A stretch of 64,000 bases of DNA, from positions 1 through 64,000 of the forward strand of contig WHUZ01000141.1 of assembly GCA_015179045.1 (NCBI GenBank). The letters run 5' to 3'. Origin of the DNA: Kalaharituber pfeilii. Lineage: Eukaryota; Ascomycota; Pezizomycetes; Pezizales; Pezizaceae. The notes under the pieces were generated by a model that was given only the letters and a program-made list of their open reading frames with translations, was not told the origin of the DNA and made no database searches. Within the stretch, counting starts at the first letter, position 1. The number at the start of each line of letters is the position of its first letter. The translations under genes and the position numbers were made by a program. Positions 1 to 11,239 of the stretch are shown one piece after another.

Positions 1-612
1 CTCAGTTGGCGTACGCCAACTCACTGGAGGACCTCAGTGCCAGCTGAGTTGGCGTACGACCCGAACTCCACTGAGGAGGAACCTCAGTGCCAGCTGAGTT
101 GGCGTACGCCAACTCACTGGAAGAACGCAGTGGCAGCTGGGCGAGTTGGCATACGCGAACTAAAAAAAAAAAAAAAAAAAAATACGCGAACTCACTGGAG
201 GACACAGTGCCGGCTCAGTTTGCGTACGCCAAACTCACTGGAGGACATAGTGCCAGCTAAGTTGGCGTACGCGAACTCACTGGAGGACACAGTGCCAACT
301 GAGTTGGTGTACGCGAACTCACTGGAGGACCTAGTGCCAGCTGAGTTGGCGTACACGAACTGACTGGAAGGCGCAGTGGGCGAGTTGGCGTACGCGAACT
401 CACTGGAGGACACAGTGCCAGCCCAGTTGGCGTACGCCAACTCACTGGAGGACTCAGTGCCAACTGAGTTGGCGTACGCGAACTCACTGGAGGACCCAGT
501 GCCAGCTCAGTTGGCGTACGCGAACTCACTGGAGGACCCGGTGCCAACTGAGTTGGCGTACGCGGACTCACTGGATGACCCGGTGCCAGCTCAGTTGGCG
601 TACGCGAACTCA
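1..612. repeat. 42-bp minisatellite array
   Basis: About fourteen head-to-tail copies of a 42-bp unit built on the core GTTGGCGTACGCGAACTCAC followed by a TGGAGGAC and CAGTGCCAGCT-like part. Units differ by point changes, and one unit near 360-400 is rearranged. Because 42 is a multiple of three, the array stays open in several frames on both strands (about LEDPVPAQLAYANS per unit). I do not read it as a gene: no start context, no non-repetitive domain. The array may continue left of the window. Confidence 0.9.
162..181 (+). mobile_element. poly(A)-only retro-insertion
   Basis: A pure run of about 20 A is flanked by the direct repeat ATACGCGAACT (151-161 and 182-192). A homopolymer with an 11-bp duplication of its target is what remains when a LINE-type reaction copies only the tail of a transcript. 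The duplicated sequence also occurs naturally in the host minisatellite, so the case is weaker here than at 9165 or 10867. Confidence 0.55.
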
Positions 613-639
613 AGGTCTAACCCGATGGCAATTGACTGT

Positions 640-2216
640 AAAACCACCTAGTATGAGATCCCCACTTGCATCAGTAGAGTTGTTTGGTACCTGGACTCTT
701 AATCTATGAAGGCAAGTCCGAACGAGACCATAAAAGGATAGTGAAAAAGTGCTTGCCAAGATTGAGCAAACATGGGCCCGCGGTGCGAGTTCCATGTGCA
801 CGAAACCATGTTCCTTGGTCATTTTATTGATGGCCTTGAGATTAAGATGCACCCGTCCAAACTCTCTACCATTCGCGACTGGCCACAGCCGATAAAGAAG
901 GTGCAAGCCTCCTAGGCTTTGCAAACTACTGCCGCCGATTCGTCCTCAACTACTACCGCCGACTTATTTTACTCCGCTACAACCCGACCGCTTATAAGCC
1001 TTGACCGGAGACATACCCTTTATTTAGGGGGGGCAGAGCAGCAAGCTGCTTTTACGGAACTCCAAGACAAGTTCATCAGTGCCTATACTGCGACAGTTCG
1101 ATCGATCCCTGCCAATGATTATGAAACTAACTGCTCAGACCAGGCACTCGCTGGCGTCTTGAGCTTAAGAATGACGTTACCACCCTTCACCCCTGCGAGT
1201 ACCACTCCCGAATACTGACCCCTGCCAAACGAAACTACTCTATCTACGATAACGAACTCTTGGCAATCCTTGATTGTACAAATGGAGGATAGAGTTATTG
1301 GGAACTAAGTTCACCGTCTTCACTGACCACGCACTTCACTACCAAACAACACCTCAACAACCAGCAATCCAACGGGAGCCAGAAACTCTCCGAATTCGAT
1401 TACGTCAGCCTAACGGCAAAGCGGACGCTCCTTCTCGGACTGGTGAAGTGCAAGACGTGTGGACTAATATCCCTGGGGTCAACGGTGACGAATGGGTGAG
1501 GAACGATGACCGGCTAGGTACCCGAACGTGATAATGATGATGCCATGACAGTAACGTGGCCCGACACTGGGGTGTGCATCGGACTCCTCTCTCGGAACTT
1601 CTACTGGGACGGCTAAGTAGCCGATTATGTCGCCGGTTGTGCAGCCTACCTGCAGCCCAAAGCCGACCGACATCCGAGGCAAATTAGACTTTTGCCAACA
1701 CCTACTAGTAGGAAGCCTTAAGGAGATAGCTATGGACTTTGTTGGAGAACTACCAAGGGCTTTAACGCTATTTCAGTTGTCACAAACCGGTTCACCGAAA
1801 TGCAGCGCTGCACTATACACCGGTAAAAAATACTTGGACAACTCGAGACGTCGCCAACGCCTTCAATGACGTCTCCAAGCAATTTGGTCTACCCCGCCAC
1901 ATCACCGTGGACCACAATTCGCCTCAGCCCTTCGGAAAGACATTACATCCAAACTCGACGCAGAACTCCAACTCTGTACCACTTACCACCCCCAGACCGA
2001 CAGAGTCTCTGACGTGCAACGTCTGGTATTGCAGAGAGTGTGTAATACAGACTCCCAAATAGCATCTCCATATCTTCCATGACCGAACTATGGTAGAGAT
2101 GACGAGACTTGGGAAACGGTTGAGAATCTTCGTAGATCGTTGGAATCTGTCAGAGAGTTCCATGATCAACATCCGAGGAAGCCTTCGGGACCCTACGGTC
2201 CAATAAAGCATTGATG
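640..2216 (+). pseudogene. Decayed Ty3/gypsy chromovirus pol (RT, RNase H, integrase, chromodomain)
   Basis: Frame-shifted remains of a chromovirus polyprotein in the usual order. A degenerate YLDD-type palm segment followed by LLIYEG lies near 687-720. The RT thumb (ETMFLGHFIDG, then FANYCRRFVLNYY) spans about 800-960, and RNase H traces (NNELLAILD, FTDHALHY) about 1250-1360. Integrase traces (VVTNRFTEM, then a TLYHLPPPDRQ-like copy of the TxYHPQTDGQ motif) fall at about 1770-2010. A chromodomain end (DDETWETVENL, then VREFHDQHPRKP) sits at about 2098-2200. Several stops and frameshifts make it non-functional. Gag, protease and the 5' LTR are missing; the minisatellite abuts the break. The 3' LTR follows at 2538. 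Confidence 0.8.
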
Positions 2217-2537
2217 GCTCATGGGACAGAGCATCTCGCACAAATGGGAATTCTGTGCGGCCATGCTACTCGGATGGTTCGTTGACGTGAGTACCTTTTC
2301 CTTACGAAGACTTTTTCCCACTGGGTTTTGTCTTCGGGAAGGTTTTTAATGGCTCACTGATGATGAGTGAAAGACACACCAGTCTCACCATCGGCCACGG
2401 GCAACTGCGGTTCAGCTCGTGTATTACCTCGCGTATAAGGTACGCCGATAGCCAAAGTATGAGACCCACAATCCCAATTAGTTCGGTTTTCTGTTGGTGA
2501 TTGTTACTCGGGACGAGTACCCTAAACGGGGGGGTAA

Positions 2538-3276
2538 TGTTACAGCTAAGGTGGAAACTTGCCTACTACTGTGGCAAGGGGCAAGGGTTCCACTACTAAT
2601 TAGCTGCCACGGCTAAAGGTGAAGACTTACCCGCCAAGGGGAAAACGCTGACCCTGTAATCGAACATAAGACCAACGCTGATTGACCGGACTGATCACCC
2701 GTTAGGCTTGGCTGTTGATTCTCGCATCGTTTCGATAGGGCAGTACTACGGAAGGGTGTGTCATCCGGAATGCAGCTTGATGCATACACTGGAGTTATGG
2801 AAGCTTTATTTTTATACACACATGCATTAGTACATTCGTTATCTTTGTCCCGTACTATTTTTACATGTTTTCGTTACGTGTGCCTATTACCACTGGTATT
2901 GGCATTGATAAGGAATCGCCGCGGGGCCAGCCAATTATTCATTTGTTGACTCCTCATGTATGGCTGCGCTGAAGTCTATATAAGCGCCGGCTGGCGATAG
3001 CATAGTTAGAAGAATCAAGACACAAGCGGTGTCCTAAGTTTCTCTATAACTCTGAACCTATCGTTCCCTCAATACGCCCGTGAATCGCTCCGCTCCGCTG
3101 CGTGTCCCCTGCCGAGTAGCTGCCCTTCCGGTCCGCCGTATACACCTCCGTAGCCATTCCGACCTGCCGTATTCACACTTCCGGGACGACGCCGGCCTCG
3201 CCATTTTCCCCACCGTAGCCACAACATCCGGTGCCTTTCAGCGCCCACCGGAGCCGAGCACCTCACGCCCGTAACA
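2538..3276 (+). repeat. 3' LTR of gypsy element (LTR family G)
   Basis: Starts TGTTACAGC and ends CCCGTAACA. A G-rich polypurine tract (AAACGGGGGGGTAA) immediately precedes it, as expected for a 3' LTR. A core-promoter-like TCTATATAAGCGCC lies near 2970. The last 250 bp contain short GCCATTCCGGCC/CCGTATACACCTCCGTAG units that are expanded elsewhere (40690-41120, 42473-42805). Related LTRs lie at 25523-26135, 52270-53248 and 54870-55615. Confidence 0.85.
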
Positions 3277-3853
3277 CTATACTGAAAGATAAGCTTCCAG
3301 GCAGGATCAAAGTATTTTTTCAACTTTTTGACCACTAAACATGTAATACTTACTGTTGTACATATATTTCTCTACTTCAATATATCAGGAAAGGGAGATA
3401 CAAAGGTCTTGAAGGTATACCTAAAGTCTGTGTGCTAATGCTAGTGAACAAGCGGGTAATACCTATTCACAGCATCTCTGAAATGGCTTATCTAATCCCA
3501 ATAAAGCTGAACTCATACTAGTAGTGGTATGTAAATAATCAGATAGATTTGGCTACTTAGCAGGACATATATCAGGCGAATGAAATGTAATTAGTTCGGA
3601 CAACAAATCATATATCATGTAGTATTTTAAAGGATCTGATAGAATCAAGTAGCAGAATATATATCAGGTAGATGAAATGTAATTAGTTCGGAGAATAAAT
3701 CAAACAATATATAGTATTTTAAAAGATCTAATAGTATCAAGTAAATAGTAATTGAGTATAGCATCTGACATGACAAGTCAGTTGCCTTACATTGCAAATC
3801 ATAGAAGACTACATTGCTATATCATCACTATTATGAATTTTTTTATAGTACCT
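3277..3853. other. AT-rich stretch with an old tandem duplication
   Basis: No gene is visible. Two diverged tandem copies of about 90 bp, each containing GAAATGTAATTAGTTCGGA and TAGTATTTTAAA, occupy roughly 3570-3655 and 3660-3750. The rest is low-complexity AT-rich DNA. Confidence 0.6.
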
Positions 3854-3900
3854 ATGCCAAGAAACCATGGAGCTACAGTCACTCCATGGTTTCTTAGCAT
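3854..3900. repeat. Hairpin repeat (CCAAGAAACCATGG family)
   Basis: Inverted repeat with arms ATGCCAAGAAACCATGGAG and CTCCATGGTTTCTTAGCAT around a 9-nt loop. A second copy lies at 52154-52196 and a half copy at about 47003-47020. All three are preceded by a TATAGNNCCTNTGCC-like segment, so this is a dispersed element rather than a chance palindrome. Its function is unknown. Confidence 0.7.
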
Positions 3901-4141
3901 GATGAGACGCAGGCAACGCACTTTCATAGTACAAGCACACTTTGGAAGCACAATTTTTTTTTTTTTTTTTTTTTTTTTTAATCACATAACTCCGCTTGTA
4001 GCACTTGGCCATGGCAGGGACCCTGGGCAAGCCCTCATAGCCCGGAGACAGGCTAAACTAACTCTCTACGTACATGGCCCCCACGCGCCGTCGCCCCCGC
4101 TCTCCTAGCTTCTAGAACTTGACCCTGCATTCTCCTACCTT

Positions 4142-7100
4142 CTAGAACTTGACCCCAGCGAAGAAATTCTCTAAAACGTCATACTCCTCCCCATTCTCCG
4201 CCTTTCTTTTCCAATCCTTCCCCATGTCGCTCCACCTCTCAAAACCTTCTGGGCGGTTCTCCTGACTTCTGCATCGGAAAGCGAGATGCTCCCCCGTTTG
4301 CACCTGCCCACACCTGCACCTATCCGATTCCGCCACCCCTAGCTTCTTCAACCACCCAGCACACCTTCCTCGCTCCAGTCGCAATGCAGTGAAGTTTGAT
4401 GTCGCCACCCTACTCCACTCCATGACCTTTCCTCCTCCAAAGCCCTCCACTTCTCTCTTCTCCTTCCTCCACGCCTTCACCCTCTGGCGCACCCCACTTC
4501 CGGTGGCCACCTCCTTCCCCTGCATCACCGTCCCCTTCTTCGCCCACTCATCCGCCTTCTCATTGCCTGCGATTCCGATGTGAGCTTTTACCCACAACAG
4601 TTTCGCATCCCCCCCTTCCTCTTTCTTCTTGCCACTGCATTCACCACCCTTCTCACATCCTCCGTCTTTCCCTTTCCCTCCCTGCCCGCCTTCTGAATCG
4701 CCATGACAGCGGCTTCCGAATCCAGACAGATCAGGACTGGGACCTCCTCCGGTGCACTCTCCAGTGCTCTTCTCACTCCCCTCACCTCCCCGTCGAAAAC
4801 CGTCGCTGTTCTTCCCACCACCTCCGCCACCGCTGCCGACCTCCCCCACACACCCGCCCCCACCTTGCTATCCTCGATTTTACTGCCATCTGAAAAGAAG
4901 ACGGCTCTCTCCCTTCCAGGCTCCTCAATCGAGGTCTCCCATTCCTCTCGGCCCCCCTTCTTCCTCCCCAGCCTCTCCGCAGTCCCCACCTCTACCACCT
5001 CACATCCTCCTCCCCATGAAATCTCCTCCCCCTCTTCTGAGAAACGTGCCCACTGGCCCTGCCAGCGGTCCAACACCGTTTCATACCCATCCTTCTCCGC
5101 CAGTGCCCACTGCACCCCCCAGTCTCTCCAGTTTCTCGCCTCCTCCTCTCTCTCCTCACCCCCTCCGAAGTCGCCCGTGCAAAGCTCCGCCAGCTCTGAC
5201 GGCGCCTCCACCTCCCGGACGATCGCTCTCGCTTGCGCGCCATCCAGGACCGTCTCCATGTCTTCCACTCCGCAAACCGCATTCACCTCTTCCACCCGGC
5301 ACCTCTCCCCCCTCCAGCTGCTCTCTTTAAAACTTGCAGCTGTAATCGCTCCGTCTCCTTCTTCCACTCCTTCTGGCCTCTCCATCCGATCTCACTCCCC
5401 CACATCGCCACCGCCCTCACCATTATACGAGCGGGAGGGTCTGCGAGAGCTGCTTTGTCACGGTGAGGGCTATAGAAGTATAGAGATACCGTTAAGTCTA
5501 TTGAACGTAGAGTCGCAAGAACAGCGGGTTTATATACATGAGAAAGCATAGCATAACGTGACTTGTGAACCATGACTGAATAGGAAATCATCAGGGAAGA
5601 TATCATATCAGGAAAGGTGAGAAAGGCACGGGATGCGTGGCTTGCAAGAGAACGCCGTGGCGTAAGCCACATAAAAGCTGGCGTTGTGGCGTATTCATAC
5701 ATAATCCAATAGCGAGGTTAAATGCATGAGTGGAACGACACAATAACAATAATAATAATAATAGCAACAGGTGGCAACGGATGTAATGTTCCGACAACCA
5801 TCCCTGTGTACGCCTGCCGCCAGCTCCATGGTGACATCCCCCAGTCCCGGTTTCCCAGTCCTGAGAGTGCCCCCGCCAGCCTCCTCGCCCTACTCAGCCT
5901 ATTTCGCCAATGCGCACTGAAGGTCAGCCTCTCATCGAAAATGACTCCCAGCCACTTCAGTATCTCCCCCTCCTTCTTCCACCTCTTCCCCCTCCGAAAG
6001 TTATCATCTCCCACTTCGACTCCTCCAGCGGGATCTGACCTTCTTCCGCCACCTCCGGGATTGCCACCTTCACTTTCTCCCTGAGCCGCCCCATATCCCA
6101 GTACCCGTGCCAGTCCAGGATCGTTGCTGCCAGGTCGTCGACATACGATGGCACTTCTACCTCCGCCCCCATCGCCACCCCCCTCAGCCTTCTCTCCATC
6201 TTCTCAATGGTGGGAGCCATGAAGATTAGGAAGATGACAGGTGACAGTGGTGACCCTTGCGGAACCCCCACGTTCGACCTGCCCCTCCCTTTCTCCTCGC
6301 CATCCCACCACACTCCGAACTCCCTGCCTCCCATAAACTCCTCCAGCCACCTCCGCTTCTTTCTCACCCCCTCGCTCCCTCTCTCCCTCAATCCTTCCCA
6401 GGACCACCTCCTTCCTCACGATGTTAAAGCCTCCTTTAACATCCGCCGTCACCCACGCTGCTCTCCCCCCCGTGTGCAGGCACCTCTGCACCTTTGTCAC
6501 CGCCCTCGCCATCGCCTGGATCGCATTCCTCCCCTTGCGTGCTCCCAGCTGGAGCCTGTGGAAGAGTCGGTCTTCTTTCTGCAGCCTGCTGGCCATGACT
6601 TTCTCCCAGATCTTCCCGATACAATTAATCAGGTTGATTGGCCTCCACGCTTTCGCCGTCTTGATGTCCTTTCCCGGCTTCGGTATCATGACGACCCTCA
6701 TCTCTCTCCACTCCGCCGGGGTCCTGTTCCGGATCCAGTTTTCGGCGATCTCCCTCACTAACTCATCTCCTATGGGAGTCTTCAGGGCAGGTTTGATCAA
6801 TCGGTATCCGATTCCGTCAGGTCCGGTGCCGAATTGTTTTTGGTGCCCTGCAACGCAGCCCTCACTTCTCCTTCCACTCTCTCCCTCTCCCTCTCGTCCC
6901 CCTCCCCCTCCGCTTCCCCCTCCCCCTCCTCCTCCCCCGCCTCTGCCTCCCCCTCTTTCCTCCACGCAAAATTCCTCTCCACCAGCGTCCTCACCTTCTC
7001 TCCATCCCCCTCCAACTCCCTCCCCTCCTCATCTTTCAACCTTCCCATCCTCTCCTTCCCTCCGAAAGGGTCCTTCGCCACCCTCACCACCCTCCACGGG

Positions 7101-7208
7101 TCGCTATACCCTTCCTCTTCCACGAACTCCCTCCAGCACTTCTTCTTCTCCTCCCGGATCTTCCACTTCATCCTTTTCACTGCTGCCTTCCACCCTCTTA
7201 TCACCATT
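4142..7208 (-). pseudogene. LINE-A ORF2 fragment: RT, RNase H and C-terminal zinc finger
   Basis: Codes (broken) for the polymerase of a Tad-like LINE. RT motifs in order: IPKPGKDIKTAKAWRPINLI, LGARKGRNAIQAMARAV, TADVKGGFNIVRKEVV, GVPQGSPLSPVIFLIF and YVDDLA. RNase H follows (LFFSDGSKIEDSK, then LLWVKAHIGIAGNEKADEW), then a C-terminal CRCGQVQTGEHLAFRC finger ending in FFAGVKF. Several frameshifts split the frame and an LTR sits between the RT thumb and the connection. The endonuclease is absent through 5' truncation. Confidence 0.85.
5424..5796 (-). repeat. Solo LTR-like insertion in LINE-A copy 1
   Basis: A 373-bp segment absent from other LINE copies, flanked by a 5-bp direct repeat ACCAT (5419-5423 and 5797-5801). 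On the minus strand it begins TGTCGGAACATTACA, typical of an LTR, and ends CGCTCGTATA. It holds an AAT microsatellite near 5746 and a TATATAAACC box on the minus strand. No second copy is in the window, so its family is unassigned. Confidence 0.7.
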
Positions 7209-8126
7209 ATGAACCATAGAGCAAAGTGCGCGTCGGGAGCTTTCAGGAAGTTATTTGTCAATTACCGGATATCCCAACGTGTAAAGTCAAGTGTTTAGTG
7301 CTATGACGTAGTGCGAAATTATATATATGTCAGGATGCTAGGGATAATTCATGAAGTATTGGGACGCCAGAGATAATTCATGAGGCGTCGGGACGTACTA
7401 ATGCAGGAGACGTATCCAATTGTCATGACGCTGCGCCCGCGTGTCAGGACGCATTTTCGTTGTTGCTGATGTGCTTCACTGCCTTTGTAAAAGTATAGTC
7501 ACCTCAGTACCACTCTCATGAGCCCAGTGATGCCTATGCTAATACTAATTCCCCATCTCTCTATAGCTCATAAAGTGGTATATAAGTAATAATATAAAAA
7601 AAAAAAAAAAAAAAAAAATTCCAATCTCCTACAATTAAGTAGCTCATATAGGTCCCAACTTGAGGGATAAGTTACTACAGAAAGAATTTTCTGTACACCA
7701 TCTTATCAGTAAACTATGAAATCCTAATTACTTTACTCTCAAGCACACTCATTATTATACAAATTCTTTACAGCCATGAAAGAATCGATGCAGGTTATCC
7801 TGATATTATTACTAAGCATTCCTAATCGAAGTTCACTTCTCAAATGAGCACACTGATATATGTAATAAGAAATAAGAGACAATTATGTTTAGCTCCAAAT
7901 ACCGATATCAACACCCTCTGACCCTCACACAAGCGAACAACACAATACATGAAACATTCCAAGTTAACAGTACCATGCGTTTCCCAATCCCTGGTCTCAA
8001 TTTGAGTGTTTATCTCCATTCCATCTATCACAGTACACCCACTCCGTCTCTGGCAATATATGCTACCTCTCCGCCTCCGGTCCCCCTGGCATGCCTCTCA
8101 ATGTTACCGCCACCCCCTCTGTACTC
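7209..8126. other. No gene recognised; isolated poly(A)
   Basis: AT-rich DNA with short direct repeats (GGGACG...GATAATTCATGA at about 7330-7390). A run of about 23 A at 7597-7620 resembles a retro-insertion tail, but no matching flanking duplication is visible. The end near 8126 may be 3' untranslated sequence of the following reverse-strand gene. Confidence 0.4.
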
Positions 8127-9354
8127 CTATCGGTATTGCTCATACTCAAAATGCCCTCCTGCCCCGGCACAAACGAATACATAGTCCCACCAGCCGTTTG
8201 CAGCATTTTCCTTAACCTCTGACCCTGGTTCCTCGTCTTCCCTCGGGTCCTGCATTAGCAGTCCTTCTCTTGAATCCCTCGCAATTGCATCTTCCGAGCC
8301 CCTTCCGACAGAAAACATTCCAGCCTCTACATCCGCAGGCCCCGCCCCCATCAGTAACCCTCTCCTTTCTTCTTCCCAATCTGTCGTACTCTTCCGCTCC
8401 ACCCCTCCGGTTCCGGTATTTTCAAAATTCCCTGTCCTCATACTCTCCACCAGAATCACGTTGGAGACTCTGGAATACAGGCTCCTGCCCCCCCCCCAAC
8501 TCCAGTACCGTATAATACCCCCCTACATCCCTGTCCCCATGACCGTCCACTTCCGCCACGGGTGTTTGCACTAGAAATTCCCGTCACTCCTTCTCCCCGC
8601 AGAGCTCTGCAAGCAGTGTCATCTTCTCTTCATCCTAGCAGCGCCGGAGAAAGAACAGTGCTCCAGCCCTGATTAGCCCAGTGCCCAGGAGTCCGGAGAC
8701 GACACACCAATTGCTGCTGCCGTGCCAGGGGAAAGCTCACTTGTACGATTGTCGTCTGAGCATGCCTCAGTGTTGCTCTCAGGGTCTCCCCGATCCTCAT
8801 CATCATCCTCCCCTGCCCCACCAACCTGTGGCGTGTCGGTCTCGGAAAAAATCCATCTTGACACCGTATCGTCCGCCGTCGGTCCGAACCCCATCGTCCC
8901 CTGGAGCACCGTGCACCCTATTCTGTCGGACAACCCCCCCCCCACCTGCCTCCTTCGCACACTCAATCATCCCCTCCGTACACTGCTGCATACCTGGCTG
9001 TATCGTGCCCGTCTGTATGTCGGTCACGAATGGCCACCCGGGGTTCAGCATTCTCACGCACCAGCTCCCTGTTGCGCTTGCCGCGCGGTTGTAGCACCAC
9101 CATCCGTCACCGCCGGAGGTGTGCCATTTCGTGAGGCAGTGGTGCGCCGTAAGCTCAATGCCAGGGGTTATGTGATTAAAAAAAAAAAAAAAAAAAAAAA
9201 AAAGCTCAATGCCAGTTACAGGAGAGGCGCCGGCGGGACGCTCATGGTCGTAGTGGGGGGCATGGTTGGCTGGGAGAGATATATTCGCCGGCGCCGGAGG
9301 CGATCCGAACGAACTCGACGTGAACGGGCTGGAGTCGTTTTGGCCGGAGGGCAA
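8127..9354 (-). pseudogene. Putative single-pass membrane protein gene, decayed
   Basis: Reads right to left. A cysteine-containing N-terminal part (TAHHCLTKWHTSGGDGWWCYN, then CVRMLNPGWPFVTDIQTG, then CTEGMIECAKEAG) spans about 9155-8990. A Ser/Asp/Glu-rich linker follows, then a hydrophobic stretch (SGLLGTGLIRAGALFFLRRC) near 8700-8640, and an acidic tail (8459-8127, VERKSTTDWEEERRGLL). The order ectodomain, linker, membrane segment, tail recalls many ascomycete surface proteins, but I do not recognise the family. The membrane segment is in a different frame from the linker and stops lie between parts, so the gene looks broken. No signal peptide or convincing start was found. Confidence 0.4.
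9165..9201 (+). mobile_element. Tail-only LINE-A insertion
   Basis: Only GGGTTATGTGATT, the last bases of LINE family A, plus about 24 A lie between two copies of AAGCTCAATGCCAG (9151-9164 and 9202-9215). This is an extreme 5' truncation with a 14-bp target duplication. Removing it restores the frame of the membrane-protein relic (GIEL then TAHHC). Confidence 0.85.
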
Positions 9355-9483
9355 ACATATATGTAGGCCACTTGTCCCAAGGATCCGCGACCCTCGTCTA
9401 TGAGCCTAATGCCGGCTGCATATTTTGAAAAGCCTGAGAAGGGTGAAAGTAATGGGTTAAATTTGTTGAGAACCGCAGTCGGT

Positions 9484-10330
9484 CTAAACATCACTTGTCA
9501 CTTCATTTAGATAGTACCGGTATTGGAGCATTTTTGCAATTACAGGGGCAGGTTACACTGTATTGCATTGACATGCTAAAGCATGATCGCAAGCTGCATC
9601 ATGTCCTACCTATGAAGCTTCCGATTCTGCCAGAAATATGGGAAATGTTTCATGTACCACATGCTCAATTATTCTCCAATATGCTATTCGTTGTCACCCT
9701 TTTCTACATACATTTATCTTCTTGAAGAGTCAATACCACTATTGCTGATTCATCCTTGTTGCCATCTTGACAAGTCAGCATGGGGCCCTTATCAACAATG
9801 GACTATGACGCTTGATACCACCGAGGGTTCAATATATGCCCCACTGGTGACACCTAACCTTCTTCCTGATATTCAAGGCCAGCATAGCTTCGTTCAGACA
9901 GCATACAATCTCGAGAGCCATTTCGCTGCACAACCTTCTCATCCAGCAGCACATCAAGTTCGAGAGTTTCAATATACAGTCCAAGAGCTACAAAATCGTT
10001 GGAGAACTCCTAGTTTTCCAACCACTATTTTACCTTCTCCAAAACCAACTTCGGATACAGTTTCAAACAGTATCTGGCACATCGACCTCACGTAATCCAA
10101 AACGCATTAATTCAGCTCGTGGGCCTACTGGGGCTGAGGTGGCTGAAGTGGAATTAGCTAAACGTCGAGCTATTCAAGAGTGCGATGATATTGCTGACAA
10201 TCACACTCAGGATGTTATTGTCCTGCACTCACGTAGAAAGGTGGATGAAGCACTGGAGTTAGCTGAAGAGATACCAGAGTACGATGATGCAGATGTTATT
10301 GTTCTGCACCCACGCAGGACCTTGGAATAA
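9484..10330 (+). pseudogene. MULE transposase C-terminal fragment
   Basis: Non-contiguous coding remains. A proline/glutamine-rich part at 9780-10060 is followed by about 10125-10330 encoding ARGPTGAEVAEVELAKRRAI and a repeated DVIVLHxRR segment. The GPTGAEVAE part resembles the C-terminal LTGAEMAERQ segment of the MULE at 45457-46984 and the TGVEHAERQ segment at about 11200, so I assign all three to one transposase family. The catalytic core is not present. A frameshift near 10075 and stops make it inactive. Confidence 0.45.
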
Positions 10331-10580
10331 GTAGATCGATGTAGGCATGGGATGTAGACATAGGTTGTAAATACTAGTAGCTTAGCGGTCGCTTTAGATA
10401 TATATATAGTTTAGCGTCACTTATCCCGGCTTCTGTCCAGTCAGAAAGTGACTGGACAGAGACATTCCGCCAGACTAGCCTGCCCGGTTGCAGGGGTGTC
10501 TGCCAGGGACTGTATCGTCTCTGCAGGGGACTGCAGAAGTCTTCAGATCCCGTGCCAGACTCAAGGAGTATGTATGTCAT

Positions 10581-11233
10581 CTATAAAACCAATAGGTCTG
10601 CTTCTTGGTTCCTTTTTTATATCATATCTTACTTGTACCTCTACCAATCCATTGCCCACGCAGCAGTATGGCTATAGCTCACCCTTCTCTTGCACCAATT
10701 GTGGAGGCTACAATTGCATCCATGCCACCACTTCACCGACAAGCTCCTCTAACTGGTGAGCAGTTTGCATATGGTTTATTGAGAGCTCTACTACTGCATC
10801 TGCTACTTGGACTATGCGAGCATTTATCGATCTTACGCAAGACGAAAGCTCAGCCCGCGTACTACTTTTTTTTTTTTTTTAATACCGCGTACTACTTAGC
10901 ACTAGTACTGCCCCGTGCACTGGCGCCACCACTACCATTTTATGACCCAGTAGTTGATGCAGGCTGTGATCTCCTCTTAAGGTCACTTGCAGATGAACAA
11001 GCATTTCAGCACTGTCCTCCGCAGACTCAGCACATATGCGCAATTACATCAGCGAATGGCAACGCAGCTAGCTCAGACAACAGTTTCTCCTTAAGTGGCA
11101 ACCCGATCTTCCTCAAGAGTTTGAACCTGCTGTTGCTGAACCTTCTTTAAGGTGGAAAAAAACAAAAGGCCCAGCAAGGCAGTGGGCATCGACCGGTGTG
11201 GAACATGCAGAACGTCAGGCAAATCAGCGGGCC
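10581..11233 (+). pseudogene. Internally deleted MULE transposase (N-terminus joined to C-terminus)
   Basis: The N-terminal part (HPSLAPIVEATIASMPPL, then PLTGEQFA) matches the start of the MULE protein at 45833 (HPSLPKELVSVVIKVVEEMP, then DGEQYA). It is followed not by a DDE core but by a C-terminal region (MNKHFSTVLRRLSTYAQLHQ, then ARQWASTGVEHAERQANQRAQ). The second part is present again in inverted orientation at 12338-12590. Several frame changes; no intact protein. Confidence 0.45.
10867..10884 (-). mobile_element. Poly(T)-only insertion
   Basis: T-run plus AATA between two copies of CCGCGTACTACT (10855-10866 and 10885-10896). It reads as a reverse-oriented, tail-only retro-insertion with a 12-bp target duplication and almost no template sequence. 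Confidence 0.8.
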
Positions 11234-11239
11234 CAAGTC

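Larger units (their letters stand above)
3954..7208 (-). mobile_element. LINE family A, copy 1 (5'-truncated, reverse)
   Basis: Poly(T) at 3954-3979 followed by AATCACATAAC is the reverse of the family A tail (GTTATGTGATT then poly(A)). The body is ORF2 from the region just upstream of RT to the end, reading right to left, plus the 3' UTR. It is 5'-truncated near 7208, where similarity to the full copy at 31744-40410 stops. I could not find a target duplication. A 373-bp LTR interrupts it at 5424. Confidence 0.85.

Noticed and set aside
1..612. Repetitive surface protein encoded by the 42-bp array
   Set aside because: No signal peptide, start or non-repeat flanks; the poly(A) interruption and stops break every frame.
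4703..5551. 282-codon forward frame rich in Ser/Pro
   Set aside because: Antisense shadow of the reverse-oriented LINE ORF2. Low complexity, no domain, and it runs into the nested LTR.
7840..8031. 63-codon reverse frame after the membrane-protein relic
   Set aside because: No continuity with the upstream coding signal and no motif; likely untranslated sequence.
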